Assembly: GCA_029262455.1 (NCBI GenBank)
Contig: JAJCZJ010000088.1
Span: forward strand, 206,273-270,272
Length of the DNA stretch: 64,000 bases
Direction: 5' to 3'
From: Deltaproteobacteria bacterium
Lineage (GTDB): Bacteria; Desulfobacterota; Binatia; HRBIN30; CADEER01
In this document: positions 16,725-25,456 of the stretch, one piece after another
How positions within the stretch are numbered: the stretch's first letter is position 1
Layout: each line of letters starts with the position of its first letter
The notes under the pieces: generated by a model
What the model was told of the DNA's origin: nothing
Database searches by the model: none
The model's input: the letters and a program-made list of their open reading frames with translations, nothing else
Position numbers and translations under genes: made by a program

Positions 16725-19016
16725 CTAGCCTTCGCTTTTGATCTCCGTCTGAATCTGTTCCATCCGCTTCGTATAGCGTTGCGCCAATAACGGGTCGCCA
16801 CTCTTCGCCAAGCGGCGCAGTCGCTCCAGCACCGACAGCTGACCTGTTCGATTGCGAACTCGATCATACGTCATCAGCGCTTCGTTGTACGCGTCGCGAG
16901 CACGATCAGTCACGCCCAGCTCCTCAGCCTTGCCTCCGACCGAGACCAACGCCTTGGCCCGCTCGATCGGATCCTTGATATCGTCACACGCCAGAAACGC
17001 ATCCGCATGCACCTTTTTCGCCGCCGCTGCATCTCCCTGCTGACCTTCGACTCCCGCGAGGTTTACCAAAGCTGCGACCCGAACACCCGACTCGTCGTCG
17101 GCCGCCGCCGCTGCAGCACGTTCTAGCGTTTGACGTGCCGCGCCCGGAGATACCTTCGAGAGCGCCACCAACGCCCGGCTCGCGCAGGCCTGGTTACCAG
17201 CGCCACACTCTTTCACAGCATCTTCATAGTGGCGTTTCGACAGCAGGCGCCGCCCTCGCTTGTCAGCGATCGCACCGAGTTCGAGCAGGGCGAGAGAAGC
17301 GCTGTCGCCGTTCTTCGCCTCGCGATAGAACGCGAGCGCTTTTTCGTACGACTGCTCGGCTTTGGCCACTTGTCGCGACACGTGAATCTTGGCGCGCTCC
17401 ATCTCGACATCGCCGCGGCCCGAAAGATCGTTGGCCCCGTCAAAGATCGCGTCAGCATCCTCGAGCGCCTTCAAAGCCTTCGTGCGGTCGCCAAGACGCC
17501 GCGCGGTCCGGGCAACCTCGAGAAGACCCGCCGCTTCGTCCTCTGGCAGTTTCTCCGCTTGCGCGACTTCCACAAGGCGTCCGAGAGTCTCGATCAGGGA
17601 TCCATTGCGACCTTGCAAACGTTCTACACCAACCAACTCTTGCAGCGCTTTCAGCTCTCCTTCGCTGTTGAACGACAGTCGCTGCGCTTCAACCAGATTG
17701 ACCAGATGTTTTCGTTGCGAATCGCCGTCAGCGAGCTTCACATCCAATTTTACGGCTTTGATCAAAGCATCGGCGCGCTTCACCTGTTCGCCCGCCTCGG
17801 CGTATGCCTCGGCTGCCTCATCGAACCAGTCACGGGATTGCTCCGGCTCTGCATCGGTCGTAGCAACCGCCGAAGACACGAGGGCGTCGGGATCTTCGTG
17901 CGCGGCGACTTGAAGTGCCGGCGCATCGCTTGCAGTCACAGCAATTGGCGCCGCAGCGATTCTCGGACGAGGCGGCGCCAACGGGATGAGTTCCGTCGTC
18001 TCGAATACGACACAGGCCACCAAGACAGGCGAGAGCATCTGGATGAGCCGACTCTCGGTTCCCACGAAAAGTAACCCGACAAAACTGCAAATCAACGCCA
18101 TCCCAGCAACCGCAATCCGGAAGATCTGAGGCTCGATGACGGTAAGGCCGAGACCCTGCCATACATAAGGAAAGCCGGTGAAGGCAGCACTCGTAAGTAC
18201 GAGCACACCAAAGGCTAACAATCCCCGCTTGAACCCGCTGGCCGCTTCCGACCCCTCAATTGCTTCAGCGGCGGTCGGACCTACAGCTGCTTCGATCTCG
18301 CCACACCGCATTTCGCAGAATACCCGAAGCTCGGCGACATCGAAATCCCTCGGGTCGCCAACCGAATTCGGAACGCTGGGCTCAGTCAGCCGAATCCCAG
18401 ATCCCGTCTGCTCAGATTCCTGCAACTGTGTATAAAGCATCTGGGCCCGGTCCAGATTCCACCGGGCGCGGTCGGGATTTGTCGCAACGTCAATTTCGCC
18501 CAGGAGGAAATGACTGTGCGCCTGCCCGAGTCCCATCTCGCCTTCAGTAAACGCTCGCAGAGCCGAAGAGAATGCGCTGTGTGCTATCGAACGCTGGCCG
18601 GAGTCCCGCTGCGCAACGCCTCGATCGAGCCATAGGATCCCCAGCAACTCGTGCTCGCCCTGTTGCTGGAATACTTTTTCCGCGGCCGCCCAGCAAAGTT
18701 CCGCTTTTCTGTTCTGATTCAGCTGCCAGTGCAGGCTGCCACTCGAATGCAGGATCTGGCCGAGTGCGATCACCTCTCCTGCCTCACGGAGAAGAACCGA
18801 CGCATTCTCATAGGCCGACAAGGCCTCTTCCTTCTTGTCGTTGTTCTCGAATCGGCGTCCCAGACTCCAGAACAGCTCCGCTCGGCCCAGCGTATCCTCT
18901 TTGGGCAGGCCGTTGATCTGCTCCTCGATCCGACCCACCTCGGCCAAAAATTCCGCTTCCTCAGGGGAGGGGGCTGCACCAATCGCCTTGACTCGGATCT
19001 GCGCTGTGACGTCCAT
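16725..19016 (-). CDS. TPR-repeat protein with central transmembrane segments
   Basis: 763 residues from the ATG at 19016; an in-frame ATG 12 codons earlier adds an implausible tail. Residues 1-240 and about 390-763 are helical tetratricopeptide repeats (for example LGRAELFWSLGRRFENN and AKAEQSYEKALAFYREA). Two or three hydrophobic segments lie between them around residues 265-340 (LLAFGVLVLTSAAFTGF, IAVAGMALICSFVGLLF, LSPVLVACVVFETTELI). TPRs mediate protein-protein contacts; no enzymatic domain is present and the partner is unknown. The two halves may face the same or opposite sides depending on the number of helices. Confidence 0.72.
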   Translation of the reverse strand: MDVTAQIRVKAIGAAPSPEEAEFLAEVGRIEEQINGLPKEDTLGRAELFWSLGRRFENNDKKEEALSAYENASVLLREAGEVIALGQILHSSGSLHWQLNQNRKAELCWAAAEKVFQQQGEHELLGILWLDRGVAQRDSGQRSIAHSAFSSALRAFTEGEMGLGQAHSHFLLGEIDVATNPDRARWNLDRAQMLYTQLQESEQTGSGIRLTEPSVPNSVGDPRDFDVAELRVFCEMRCGEIEAAVGPTAAEAIEGSEAASGFKRGLLAFGVLVLTSAAFTGFPYVWQGLGLTVIEPQIFRIAVAGMALICSFVGLLFVGTESRLIQMLSPVLVACVVFETTELIPLAPPRPRIAAAPIAVTASDAPALQVAAHEDPDALVSSAVATTDAEPEQSRDWFDEAAEAYAEAGEQVKRADALIKAVKLDVKLADGDSQRKHLVNLVEAQRLSFNSEGELKALQELVGVERLQGRNGSLIETLGRLVEVAQAEKLPEDEAAGLLEVARTARRLGDRTKALKALEDADAIFDGANDLSGRGDVEMERAKIHVSRQVAKAEQSYEKALAFYREAKNGDSASLALLELGAIADKRGRRLLSKRHYEDAVKECGAGNQACASRALVALSKVSPGAARQTLERAAAAAADDESGVRVAALVNLAGVEGQQGDAAAAKKVHADAFLACDDIKDPIERAKALVSVGGKAEELGVTDRARDAYNEALMTYDRVRNRTGQLSVLERLRRLAKSGDPLLAQRYTKRMEQIQTEIKSEG

Positions 19017-19116
19017 GGCGGTGCATTCTAGTGACAGGATGGTGACTGTCATCTACAAATGTGCGGTGCAACAAATCCTTTCTAAGGGAGCTCTAGGGAT
19101 GCCGGGAACATTGCAC

Positions 19117-19155
19117 CAACTCCAGCGGCAACTGGCCCAGGTACAGCTGGAGTTG
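19117..19155. other. Perfect 10-bp inverted repeat upstream of the EthD gene
   Basis: CAACTCCAGC (19117-19126) and GCTGGAGTTG (19146-19155) are exact inverted copies separated by 19 nt, ending 14 nt before the ATG of the EthD-domain gene. It could be an operator or a leader hairpin. A 20-codon ORF (MPGTLHQLQRQLAQVQLELL) runs through the same bases, so the symmetry might be incidental to a Leu/Gln-rich peptide. Confidence 0.4.
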
Positions 19156-19169
19156 CTATAGCTCTGCTG

Positions 19170-19859
19170 ATGGAGAAACTCGTTTACCTGCTTCAAGAGG
19201 CACGTGACACAGCGGGCGCTGTGCTGCGTAAACGCATGCTAGCCGTCGCGGATGAGATCGCCGCAAACGGTGGAACCAAAATCGTAGTCAATGTGAATGA
19301 TGACGATGTATCACAAGGCGCTCGGGTTACGATCGGTTCTCTGGACCCTCCCATCCGCGCCATGGTTTCGTTCTGGATGACCAATTCAGACGATCGCGCA
19401 GCCGCGGAGCAATTGATCCAGAACGCCGCCGAGCAGATCGCGGGCTATCTGGTCGTGGAGTCAGTTCCCACCGTCAATACGGCCCATGTCACGGCGCCCG
19501 CCGAAAGAACACCGGGGGTGAACATGGTTACCTGCATCAATCGCAAGCCGGACGTTCCCCAAGACGAATTTTTCCGCATCTGGTACACCGACCACAAGCT
19601 GGTCGCTCAGCAAACACAGTCGACCTTCGGATACATCCGCAACACCGTCGTGCGGCCCCTCACCGAGAACGCTCCACCACGCGACGGAGTCGTCGAGGAG
19701 TTTTTCCCGATCGAAGCTCTCAGCGACCAGAAGATTTGGTACGCAGCGAAAAGCGACGAGGAGCTACAGGCAAATCTCGGCCGGATGATCGGTAGCGTAC
19801 AACGCTTCCTCGATCTCGGCCCGCTCGAGTCGCACCCAATGTCCCGCTACGAGCTGTAA
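19170..19859 (+). CDS. EthD-domain protein
   Basis: 229 residues. The C-terminal half carries the EthD ferredoxin-like fold signature: NMVTCINRKPDVPQDEFFRI, WYTDHKLVAQQ and GYIRNTVVRPL. The N-terminal ~100 residues may be a degenerate copy of the same fold (duplicated dimeric alpha-beta barrel). EthD proteins accompany ether or steroid degradation, or polyketide-type cyclisation, without a single known reaction. The gene end overlaps the convergent ATP-grasp gene by 13 nt. Function in this organism is unknown. Confidence 0.75.
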   Translation: MEKLVYLLQEARDTAGAVLRKRMLAVADEIAANGGTKIVVNVNDDDVSQGARVTIGSLDPPIRAMVSFWMTNSDDRAAAEQLIQNAAEQIAGYLVVESVPTVNTAHVTAPAERTPGVNMVTCINRKPDVPQDEFFRIWYTDHKLVAQQTQSTFGYIRNTVVRPLTENAPPRDGVVEEFFPIEALSDQKIWYAAKSDEELQANLGRMIGSVQRFLDLGPLESHPMSRYEL

Positions 19860-20851
19860 CCCATTCCGGACTCAGCCACGCGGGCGACCAACAGCTCACC
19901 GATATGGAGATCGAGATCAAACGCGTCACGGAAGTCTGGCAGCCGCTTGAACGACCGGTCGATGATCATCGACGGTCCATCGGTAACCACGTCGAGCACG
20001 ACATAGCCGCTATCGGATCGTATCAAGTCGACCGCGGCAACGTCGCTACCGACGACTTTAGCAACCCGGCGCACCAGTTTATCGGCCTCGTCGCTGACTA
20101 CCTGAATGAATCGGCGGTTCGCTCCCATCCCCGGAACCAACAAGAAGTCCGAAGGTCGGCGGACTCGATCCTGATAGGACTCCACCCAAAAAGGAACATG
20201 GTCGTCCACCACAAACCCGCGCAGGACCGGCGCTGGGGACAGGACCCCACGTCGGCCGACGCGGGTGATCAACCGCTGTAAAAGGAACGGCGGGGGATAG
20301 GACATCACGCCGTGCTCCAGGCGACGTCCGATACCACCATCAGCTAGTTCCATCACATAGCGCCGTCCACGCGTCTCGCCGACGAGCGTACCCGCCTCGT
20401 CACAGAACACGACCGTTCCACCGCCCGCTCCCAGCGTCCGCGGCTCGCGCAGGATCGCATGCTCGTACTTCTTGACGAAATCACGTGCCTCTTCGGCTGA
20501 GGAGGTCAAAAGGGTCTCCGGTACCGGGATTCCACGCTCGATCAATCTCTCGTCGAGATCGACCCTGGAGTTGCACAATCGGTGCGCCGTCAGGCCGTTA
20601 GCGGTCACCGCCTTCGGGAAAACCTCGCCGAGAACCGTGACGAGATCGTCTCCGGTCCTTTCCAGAAGGGATTCGCACGGTAAGACGTAGACGGTGCTGA
20701 TCCCAGGAAACGAAACGCCCTCTCTTTCGAGGACATGGTCGAGGCATACGCCGGCAAGGTCGACGCGACGACGGCGCGCCACTTCGGAGAGACCGGTGAT
20801 CACCGGTTCCACAAAGACCGAGGCCCCGTCCTCGTATACACATGCAATCAT
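19847..20851 (-). CDS. ATP-grasp (RimK-like) ligase, uncharacterised
   Basis: 334 residues. An N-terminal pre-ATP-grasp domain (to about residue 95) is followed by the nucleotide-binding region YEHAILREPRTLGAGGGTVVF (Lys/Glu-rich clamp and Gly-rich loop), FLLQRLITRVG and the C-terminal metal site VVGSDVAAVDLIRSDSGYVV LDV. RimK-like enzymes join an amino acid to a carboxylate through an acyl phosphate. The partner is the adjacent HtrA-like gene, 62 nt upstream and in the same direction. Whether the two proteins act together is inference. The start ATG gives MIACVYEDG, a normal beta-strand opening. Confidence 0.72.
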   Translation of the reverse strand: MIACVYEDGASVFVEPVITGLSEVARRRRVDLAGVCLDHVLEREGVSFPGISTVYVLPCESLLERTGDDLVTVLGEVFPKAVTANGLTAHRLCNSRVDLDERLIERGIPVPETLLTSSAEEARDFVKKYEHAILREPRTLGAGGGTVVFCDEAGTLVGETRGRRYVMELADGGIGRRLEHGVMSYPPPFLLQRLITRVGRRGVLSPAPVLRGFVVDDHVPFWVESYQDRVRRPSDFLLVPGMGANRRFIQVVSDEADKLVRRVAKVVGSDVAAVDLIRSDSGYVVLDVVTDGPSMIIDRSFKRLPDFRDAFDLDLHIGELLVARVAESGMGYSS

Positions 20852-20913
20852 TCAGGCCATCGCTAGCAGATCGGCGCCACACTATCGCGCCCGTCAACCA
20901 TCAGGGGCGATGC

Positions 20914-21810
20914 TCACGAAAAAAAGTGCTCAGCGTCGCCAGCTGTGACGTGCACTTCGCGCACACTATCGTCGCTATACACTTGGAGCGCAATGCGAGC
21001 GCCCGGCGAATGTTTCCATATCGACTCGTACAACGCGCTTCGATCGTGGACGACGACGCCGTCCACGGCAATCAACAAGTCCCCCGACTTGAGCCCCGCG
21101 GCTTCCGCCGGAGCGCCGGGAAACACTCCCGCGATCAGCACGTGATCATCAACTTTGTAGCAGTAAATTCCCATCCAGGCCCGCGGCCGACGTGACGTAC
21201 GGCGACCGTGCCGCAACAACTCATCCCGATAGAGCGAGAAACATTCAGTCGGAATCGCCAACGTAAAGTGTCCTACCTCGTTTAGGTCCAGCGAGACGAC
21301 GCCACAAAGTGAGCCATCCATGGCAAATAGGCCACCGCCACCGAGTCCAGGATTCATGATCGTCGTGGTGATCGCCCGCTCCAAGCGAAATTCCCAAAAC
21401 GCGTCAAACGGCCTCAGGGCCGTGATCGCGCCGGTGTTGACCCGGCGCTTACTCTCCCCTGCTGAGGCAGCGATGAAGACTTCCTGGCCGGTGACCAAAT
21501 CGTCAGAACGCACCGTCCGCGCCCGGGGATAGCGATCGCCAGCAAAGCGCAGGACCGCCAGCCCCGAGTGAAAGTCCTGCGCCACCAGCTCCGCACTGCC
21601 TCGCCCGCCATCGACAAACGCGACTTCGATTTGGCTGGCCCCAACAGACACGTAGTTAGTGGTCAGCAGCAGATCGTCTTCGACAATCGTCCCTGACCCC
21701 ATCCGTTCGATACCAAGGATCGCAGCCGACGGATGGGATTCGGGAATTGTCGCCTTCAATCCGACGGTCGAGGGGAGCACATTTTGCAGGAGGGCGACTG
21801 TAGCATTCAT
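20914..21810 (-). CDS. HtrA/DegP-like protease homologue with PDZ domain, catalytic triad lost
   Basis: 298 residues with a trypsin-like domain (1-190) and one PDZ domain (about 205-298, KVDDHVLIAGVFPGAPAEAAG, LKSGDLLIAVDGVVVHD). The fold markers of S1C proteases are all present (GSGTIVEDDLLLTTN, LVTGQEVFIAASAG, HFTLAIPTECF). However the His position reads TTNYVSV, the Asp position HSGLAVL and the Ser position GLGGGGLFA, so Tyr, Gly and Gly replace His, Asp and Ser. No signal peptide is visible, so a cytoplasmic peptide-binding scaffold is the likeliest role. It is probably co-transcribed with the ATP-grasp gene. Confidence 0.82.
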   Translation of the reverse strand: MNATVALLQNVLPSTVGLKATIPESHPSAAILGIERMGSGTIVEDDLLLTTNYVSVGASQIEVAFVDGGRGSAELVAQDFHSGLAVLRFAGDRYPRARTVRSDDLVTGQEVFIAASAGESKRRVNTGAITALRPFDAFWEFRLERAITTTIMNPGLGGGGLFAMDGSLCGVVSLDLNEVGHFTLAIPTECFSLYRDELLRHGRRTSRRPRAWMGIYCYKVDDHVLIAGVFPGAPAEAAGLKSGDLLIAVDGVVVHDRSALYESIWKHSPGARIALQVYSDDSVREVHVTAGDAEHFFS

Positions 21811-21921
21811 CGCGAACGTGCTTTCTTACGGGCTCGTCTCTATCTCGCTCGGTGCGTGGCAACCGCCTGAAGCCACTTCCAGCCGCTCCACGCAACCGTG
21901 GCTCTCCAAATCAGGAATCGT

Positions 21922-23250
21922 ATGCTGAAGCAAGAAGTCGCTTTCATCGAAGAACCGGCGACACTTTTGCCCAGCAGCGCAGAGAACCGGGCGATTCTGC
22001 TGGACGGCCGCTCAAGCCAGTCTTGGGGCGACGGCACCGTGGTTTTTGCCGACCAACCGGTTGAGACGCTCGAGGTCTACGCTGACTCAATTGGCCATCC
22101 GCTCGAGCTCCTGCAAGACTTTGTAACACAACAGCTCGAAGGCAACGGCTGCGTCGGCGTATTCGTCGCTCTCGCCTACGACCTCAAGCACTGGGTCGAG
22201 AGCCTCGAGAGGCGACACAACTGGCCGGCCCATCCATTGCTCTATGCGGCTGCGTTCGAATCCACGTACGTTGCCAACCGGATCGGCCGCAAGGCGGAGA
22301 TACGGGCAAATTCCGAGGCTTCCTTGGCATCGGCACTACGCCGCATCAGCGCCGTCACTCCACGATCAGATCAACCCGCACGGCCCCTATCGCAACCGCA
22401 TCCTCAGATGCCGGAGTCCGATTACATCGAAATGATCGACCGCACGCTGGCGTACATCGCGGCGGGCGACATTTATCAAGCGAATCTTGCGCAATCGTTC
22501 CGATTTGAAATGCCCCTCGAGCGTGGATGTGACCTGTTCCAGCGCTGGACCACCGATTTCCCAACTCCGTTCGCCGCCTACGTGGGCGGTGGAAAGTGGT
22601 CCATCCTCTGCAACTCGCCGGAGTGTTTCCTCGACATCCGAGGATCCTCGATCGCAACCTTCCCGATCAAGGGCACCCGCGGAGTCGAGCCCGGGCGTCC
22701 GATCGCACCGTTGATCAGATCGCTCGCAAACGATCCGAAGGAACTCGCCGAACACATCATGATCGTCGACTTGGAGCGCAACGATCTCGGCAGACTATGT
22801 GTACCGGGATCGGTTCACGTCCCAGAACTTCAGAAGATCTGCGAGTTCCCGATGCTCATCCACATGATCTCGGAAGTGATCGGGACGCTGCGGCCCGACA
22901 CGAGCCTCTGCGAGATACTTCGGGCAACGTTTCCAGGCGGATCGATCACCGGCGCACCAAAGATCCGAGCCATGCAGATCATCGAAGAGCTCGAGCCGGT
23001 TGCCCGCGGCTTCTACACCGGTAGCCTAGGGTGGATCGAGGCTCCTGATCGGGCGCGATTCAACATTGCCATTCGCAGTGGCTACCTAGACGGCTCGGGC
23101 TTGTCGTTTCACGCTGGCGGCGGCATCGTCGCCGACTCGCAACCAGCCAAAGAATACGCCGAGACATTCTCGAAGTCACAGTCTCTCTTTCACGCCCTGT
23201 CACGTCCGTCCGGAACAACTTCAGCGAAGGCACGCAATGAAGGCGCATGA
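21922..23250 (+). CDS. pabB: Aminodeoxychorismate synthase component I
   Basis: 442 residues from the ATG at 21922 (a GTG at 21898 is also in frame). Chorismate-binding motifs are in order: GDIYQANLAQSF, FPIKGTRG (the PIKGT Lys marks PabB rather than TrpE), ERNDLGRLC, FPGGSITGAPK and HAGGGIVADSQPAKEY. It aminates chorismate to 4-amino-4-deoxychorismate for folate, using ammonia from a PabA glutaminase not in this window. The last 14 nt overlap the next gene, which supplies the following step. Confidence 0.92.
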   Translation: MLKQEVAFIEEPATLLPSSAENRAILLDGRSSQSWGDGTVVFADQPVETLEVYADSIGHPLELLQDFVTQQLEGNGCVGVFVALAYDLKHWVESLERRHNWPAHPLLYAAAFESTYVANRIGRKAEIRANSEASLASALRRISAVTPRSDQPARPLSQPHPQMPESDYIEMIDRTLAYIAAGDIYQANLAQSFRFEMPLERGCDLFQRWTTDFPTPFAAYVGGGKWSILCNSPECFLDIRGSSIATFPIKGTRGVEPGRPIAPLIRSLANDPKELAEHIMIVDLERNDLGRLCVPGSVHVPELQKICEFPMLIHMISEVIGTLRPDTSLCEILRATFPGGSITGAPKIRAMQIIEELEPVARGFYTGSLGWIEAPDRARFNIAIRSGYLDGSGLSFHAGGGIVADSQPAKEYAETFSKSQSLFHALSRPSGTTSAKARNEGA

Positions 23251-24124
23251 TTATCTAGGCGGCACCGTGTTCTTGAACGGACGCTTCGTCTCCGCCAAGC
23301 GCGCGACCGTAAGTGTCTTCGATCGGGGACTACTCTACGGGGATGGCTTATTCGAAACGATGCGCGCATATCGCGGCAAAGTATTCGCTCTCACGGAACA
23401 CCTCGCTCGACTCGATCGTTCTGGGCAGGTGCTCGGGCTTTCCTTACCTCATCGCGACTGGCGAGCGACGATCGAAGAACTGCTCCAGCGCAATCACCTC
23501 GGCGCGGAAGACGCCTGGATTCGTCTGAACCTGACACGCGGAACAGCAGCCCCAGACGTGCTTCCACCAAAAGACTCTAAGCCCACCGTGTTTGCCCTCG
23601 TGAAGCCGGTTGGCAGCGGCTTGAGCCCAGTGCAACGGCTCGGGGCACGCGTGACTCTCTTGAACTACTCCCGCAACGCCTTCATGCCGGAGCACAAATC
23701 GCTCAACTACTTGCCCACAATCCTCGGTAAATCGGCTGCTGCGAGCCGCGGTGCTTACGAGGGTCTGTTCGTGCGCGACCGCCGCTACCTGATGGAGGGA
23801 ACCACTAGCTCGATATTTCTCGTGCGCGGAGCTCAACTACAAACTCCGCCCGCCAAGGGAATCCTTCCCGGCGTCACCAGACGTATCATCACCCATCTGG
23901 CCGAGAGCGAGGGCATGCGAGTCGTAGAAAAAGACACGTCCATCCGTACTCTGCTAATCGCCAACGAGGCATTTTTGACTTCGTCCGTAGCCGAAGTCGT
24001 GCCGATTACGCAACTCGACGAAAAACCGATCGCGACCGGGCGCCCAGGTCCGCTCACAAAACTGTTTCAGCGCAAGTATCGCGCCTACGCCCGCGGCGCG
24101 GCACGGCGCGGAAGTGCTGTCTAG
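23237..24124 (+). CDS. pabC: Aminodeoxychorismate lyase or branched-chain-type class IV aminotransferase
   Basis: 295 residues of fold-type IV PLP enzymes: FDRGLLYGDGLFETMRAY, EHLARLDRSGQVLGL, the PLP Lys in HKSLNYLPTILGK (about residue 155), EGTTSSIFLV and LTSSVAEVVPITQLD. Its overlap with pabB makes 4-amino-4-deoxychorismate lyase (releasing pyruvate and PABA) the preferred call. D-amino-acid or branched-chain transaminases share the fold. Its TAG stop is formed by the first bases of repeat element R1. Confidence 0.85.
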   Translation: MKAHDYLGGTVFLNGRFVSAKRATVSVFDRGLLYGDGLFETMRAYRGKVFALTEHLARLDRSGQVLGLSLPHRDWRATIEELLQRNHLGAEDAWIRLNLTRGTAAPDVLPPKDSKPTVFALVKPVGSGLSPVQRLGARVTLLNYSRNAFMPEHKSLNYLPTILGKSAAASRGAYEGLFVRDRRYLMEGTTSSIFLVRGAQLQTPPAKGILPGVTRRIITHLAESEGMRVVEKDTSIRTLLIANEAFLTSSVAEVVPITQLDEKPIATGRPGPLTKLFQRKYRAYARGAARRGSAV

Positions 24125-24320
24125 CAGCCCGTTGAAAAACACGACGCGGGCGGCAAACGATCCTTTGACGCCAAGGCTGCGTTGCGAAATGCTCAACAAA
24201 AGCAGAAGCTTTGCCTCCCACCTCCGCCAAGGCTTTGGTGGACCGGCCGGTTTTGCGCCTTGCCCAGACGCCAAAATCCTCGTTTTCGCTACCGCCCCTG
24301 TTTTTTAACGGACTGCTAGC
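24121..24320 (+). repeat. R1 repeat, intact 200-bp copy with terminal inverted repeats
   Basis: The element starts CTAGCAGCCCGTTGAAAAAC and ends TTTTTTAACGGACTGCTAGC. The two ends are inverted copies over about 18 bp with two mismatches. It fills exactly the space between the stop of pabC (24122-24124 lies in it) and the stop of the convergent alcohol dehydrogenase at 24321. Internal text includes CGCCAAGGCTTTGGTGGAC, shared with copy 1. No transposase is encoded, so it is MITE-like and its T/A-rich ends could serve as a bidirectional terminator. Confidence 0.82.
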
Positions 24321-25421
24321 TCAAGACACCTGCAGTACCGTACGAACCCCGCGTCCAGCCCTGAGATCGGCTGCCGCCTCATTGATTTCGGACAGAGGTC
24401 GCCGCCCCGTAATCAAGCCCTCGAAGTCGAGACGACCCGCTTGCCACAATGCCACGAGTCGCGGGATGTCGCGCCGAGACTGACAGCCTCCCAGCGCGCA
24501 ACCCATGAGCTTCTTCTCCGACATCGTGAATAGCGCCGCCGGTCCGAAACTAATCGACTCGTCAATCGGAGCCGCCCCGACACACACCGTCGTGCCCCCG
24601 CTCCGCGTCGCCCAGAGACCCGCCTCGATGAGAGCTGCGCGGCCCACGGCATCGAACGCATAGTCAGCCCCTATACCGTTGGTCAACTCGTGTACGCGCG
24701 TAATCACGTCTTCTTTCGTCGGATCGATTTCATCCGTTGCGCCCATCGCCGCCGCGACATCGCGGCGTTCCGAGATCGGGTCCGAGACGATCACCCGCGC
24801 TGCGCCGGCCAATCGAGCCCCCTGGACAATCGACAGACCAACTCCGCCGAGTCCCATCACAAGAACGGTGGCACCTTCCTCGACCTGGGCGGTATTCAAT
24901 ACAGCCCCAACACCCGTCTGGACAGCACAGCCGATGACACAGACGACATCGAGGGGCACCTCGGAATCAATCTTGACGGCGCCAGATTCCGGCGTGACCA
25001 CCATCTCCGCGAAAGCGCCGACACCGACACCTCGCATCACTTTTTCGCCACCGCGCGCCAGGCCAGTTCGCCCATCGGGCAGCGAGTTCGTCTGGATCCC
25101 AGATACGTTGGCACACGTACCAGGCTCTCCCCTCAGGCACCCATAACAAACACCGCACGCCGGAACTGGGGACAGGATCACGTGGTCTCCCGGCGCCAGC
25201 GCATGGACGCCCTCGCCAACCTCCTCAACCACCCCCGAAGCCTCGTGCCCTAGGACGATCGGTAGCTCCGCTGGAAATACCCCGTCCATGATGCTGAGAT
25301 CCGAGTGACAAACTCCACAGTTGCGGACCGACACCCGCACCTCGCCGTGACGCGGGTGCTCGATGTCAATGTCTTCGATCGCCAGCGCTTCACCTTGTGT
25401 ATTCAGGACGGCTGCCTTCAT
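24321..25421 (-). CDS. Zinc-dependent medium-chain alcohol dehydrogenase
   Basis: 366 residues. Catalytic zinc ligands are in RNCGVCHSDLS, GHEASGVVEEVGEGV and VIGCAVQTGVGAVLN; the structural zinc site is CGVCYGCLRGEPGTC. The Rossmann motif is GLGGVGLSIVQGARLAGA, followed by the Asp (IVSDPISERR) that selects NAD(H). Substrate is unknown; the branch resembles the class III/arylalcohol type. It follows the epoxide hydrolase by 35 nt on the same strand, so an epoxide-to-diol-to-carbonyl route is plausible. Confidence 0.88.
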   Translation of the reverse strand: MKAAVLNTQGEALAIEDIDIEHPRHGEVRVSVRNCGVCHSDLSIMDGVFPAELPIVLGHEASGVVEEVGEGVHALAPGDHVILSPVPACGVCYGCLRGEPGTCANVSGIQTNSLPDGRTGLARGGEKVMRGVGVGAFAEMVVTPESGAVKIDSEVPLDVVCVIGCAVQTGVGAVLNTAQVEEGATVLVMGLGGVGLSIVQGARLAGAARVIVSDPISERRDVAAAMGATDEIDPTKEDVITRVHELTNGIGADYAFDAVGRAALIEAGLWATRSGGTTVCVGAAPIDESISFGPAALFTMSEKKLMGCALGGCQSRRDIPRLVALWQAGRLDFEGLITGRRPLSEINEAAADLRAGRGVRTVLQVS

Positions 25422-25456
25422 CGTCTGTCTTCCTCCCCAACCCTGCTTCTAATGCC

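Noticed and set aside
19099..19161. A 20-residue peptide ORF (Leu/Gln-rich) before the EthD gene.
   Set aside because: No ribosome site or conservation evidence; the bases are better described as an inverted repeat, and either explanation remains weak.
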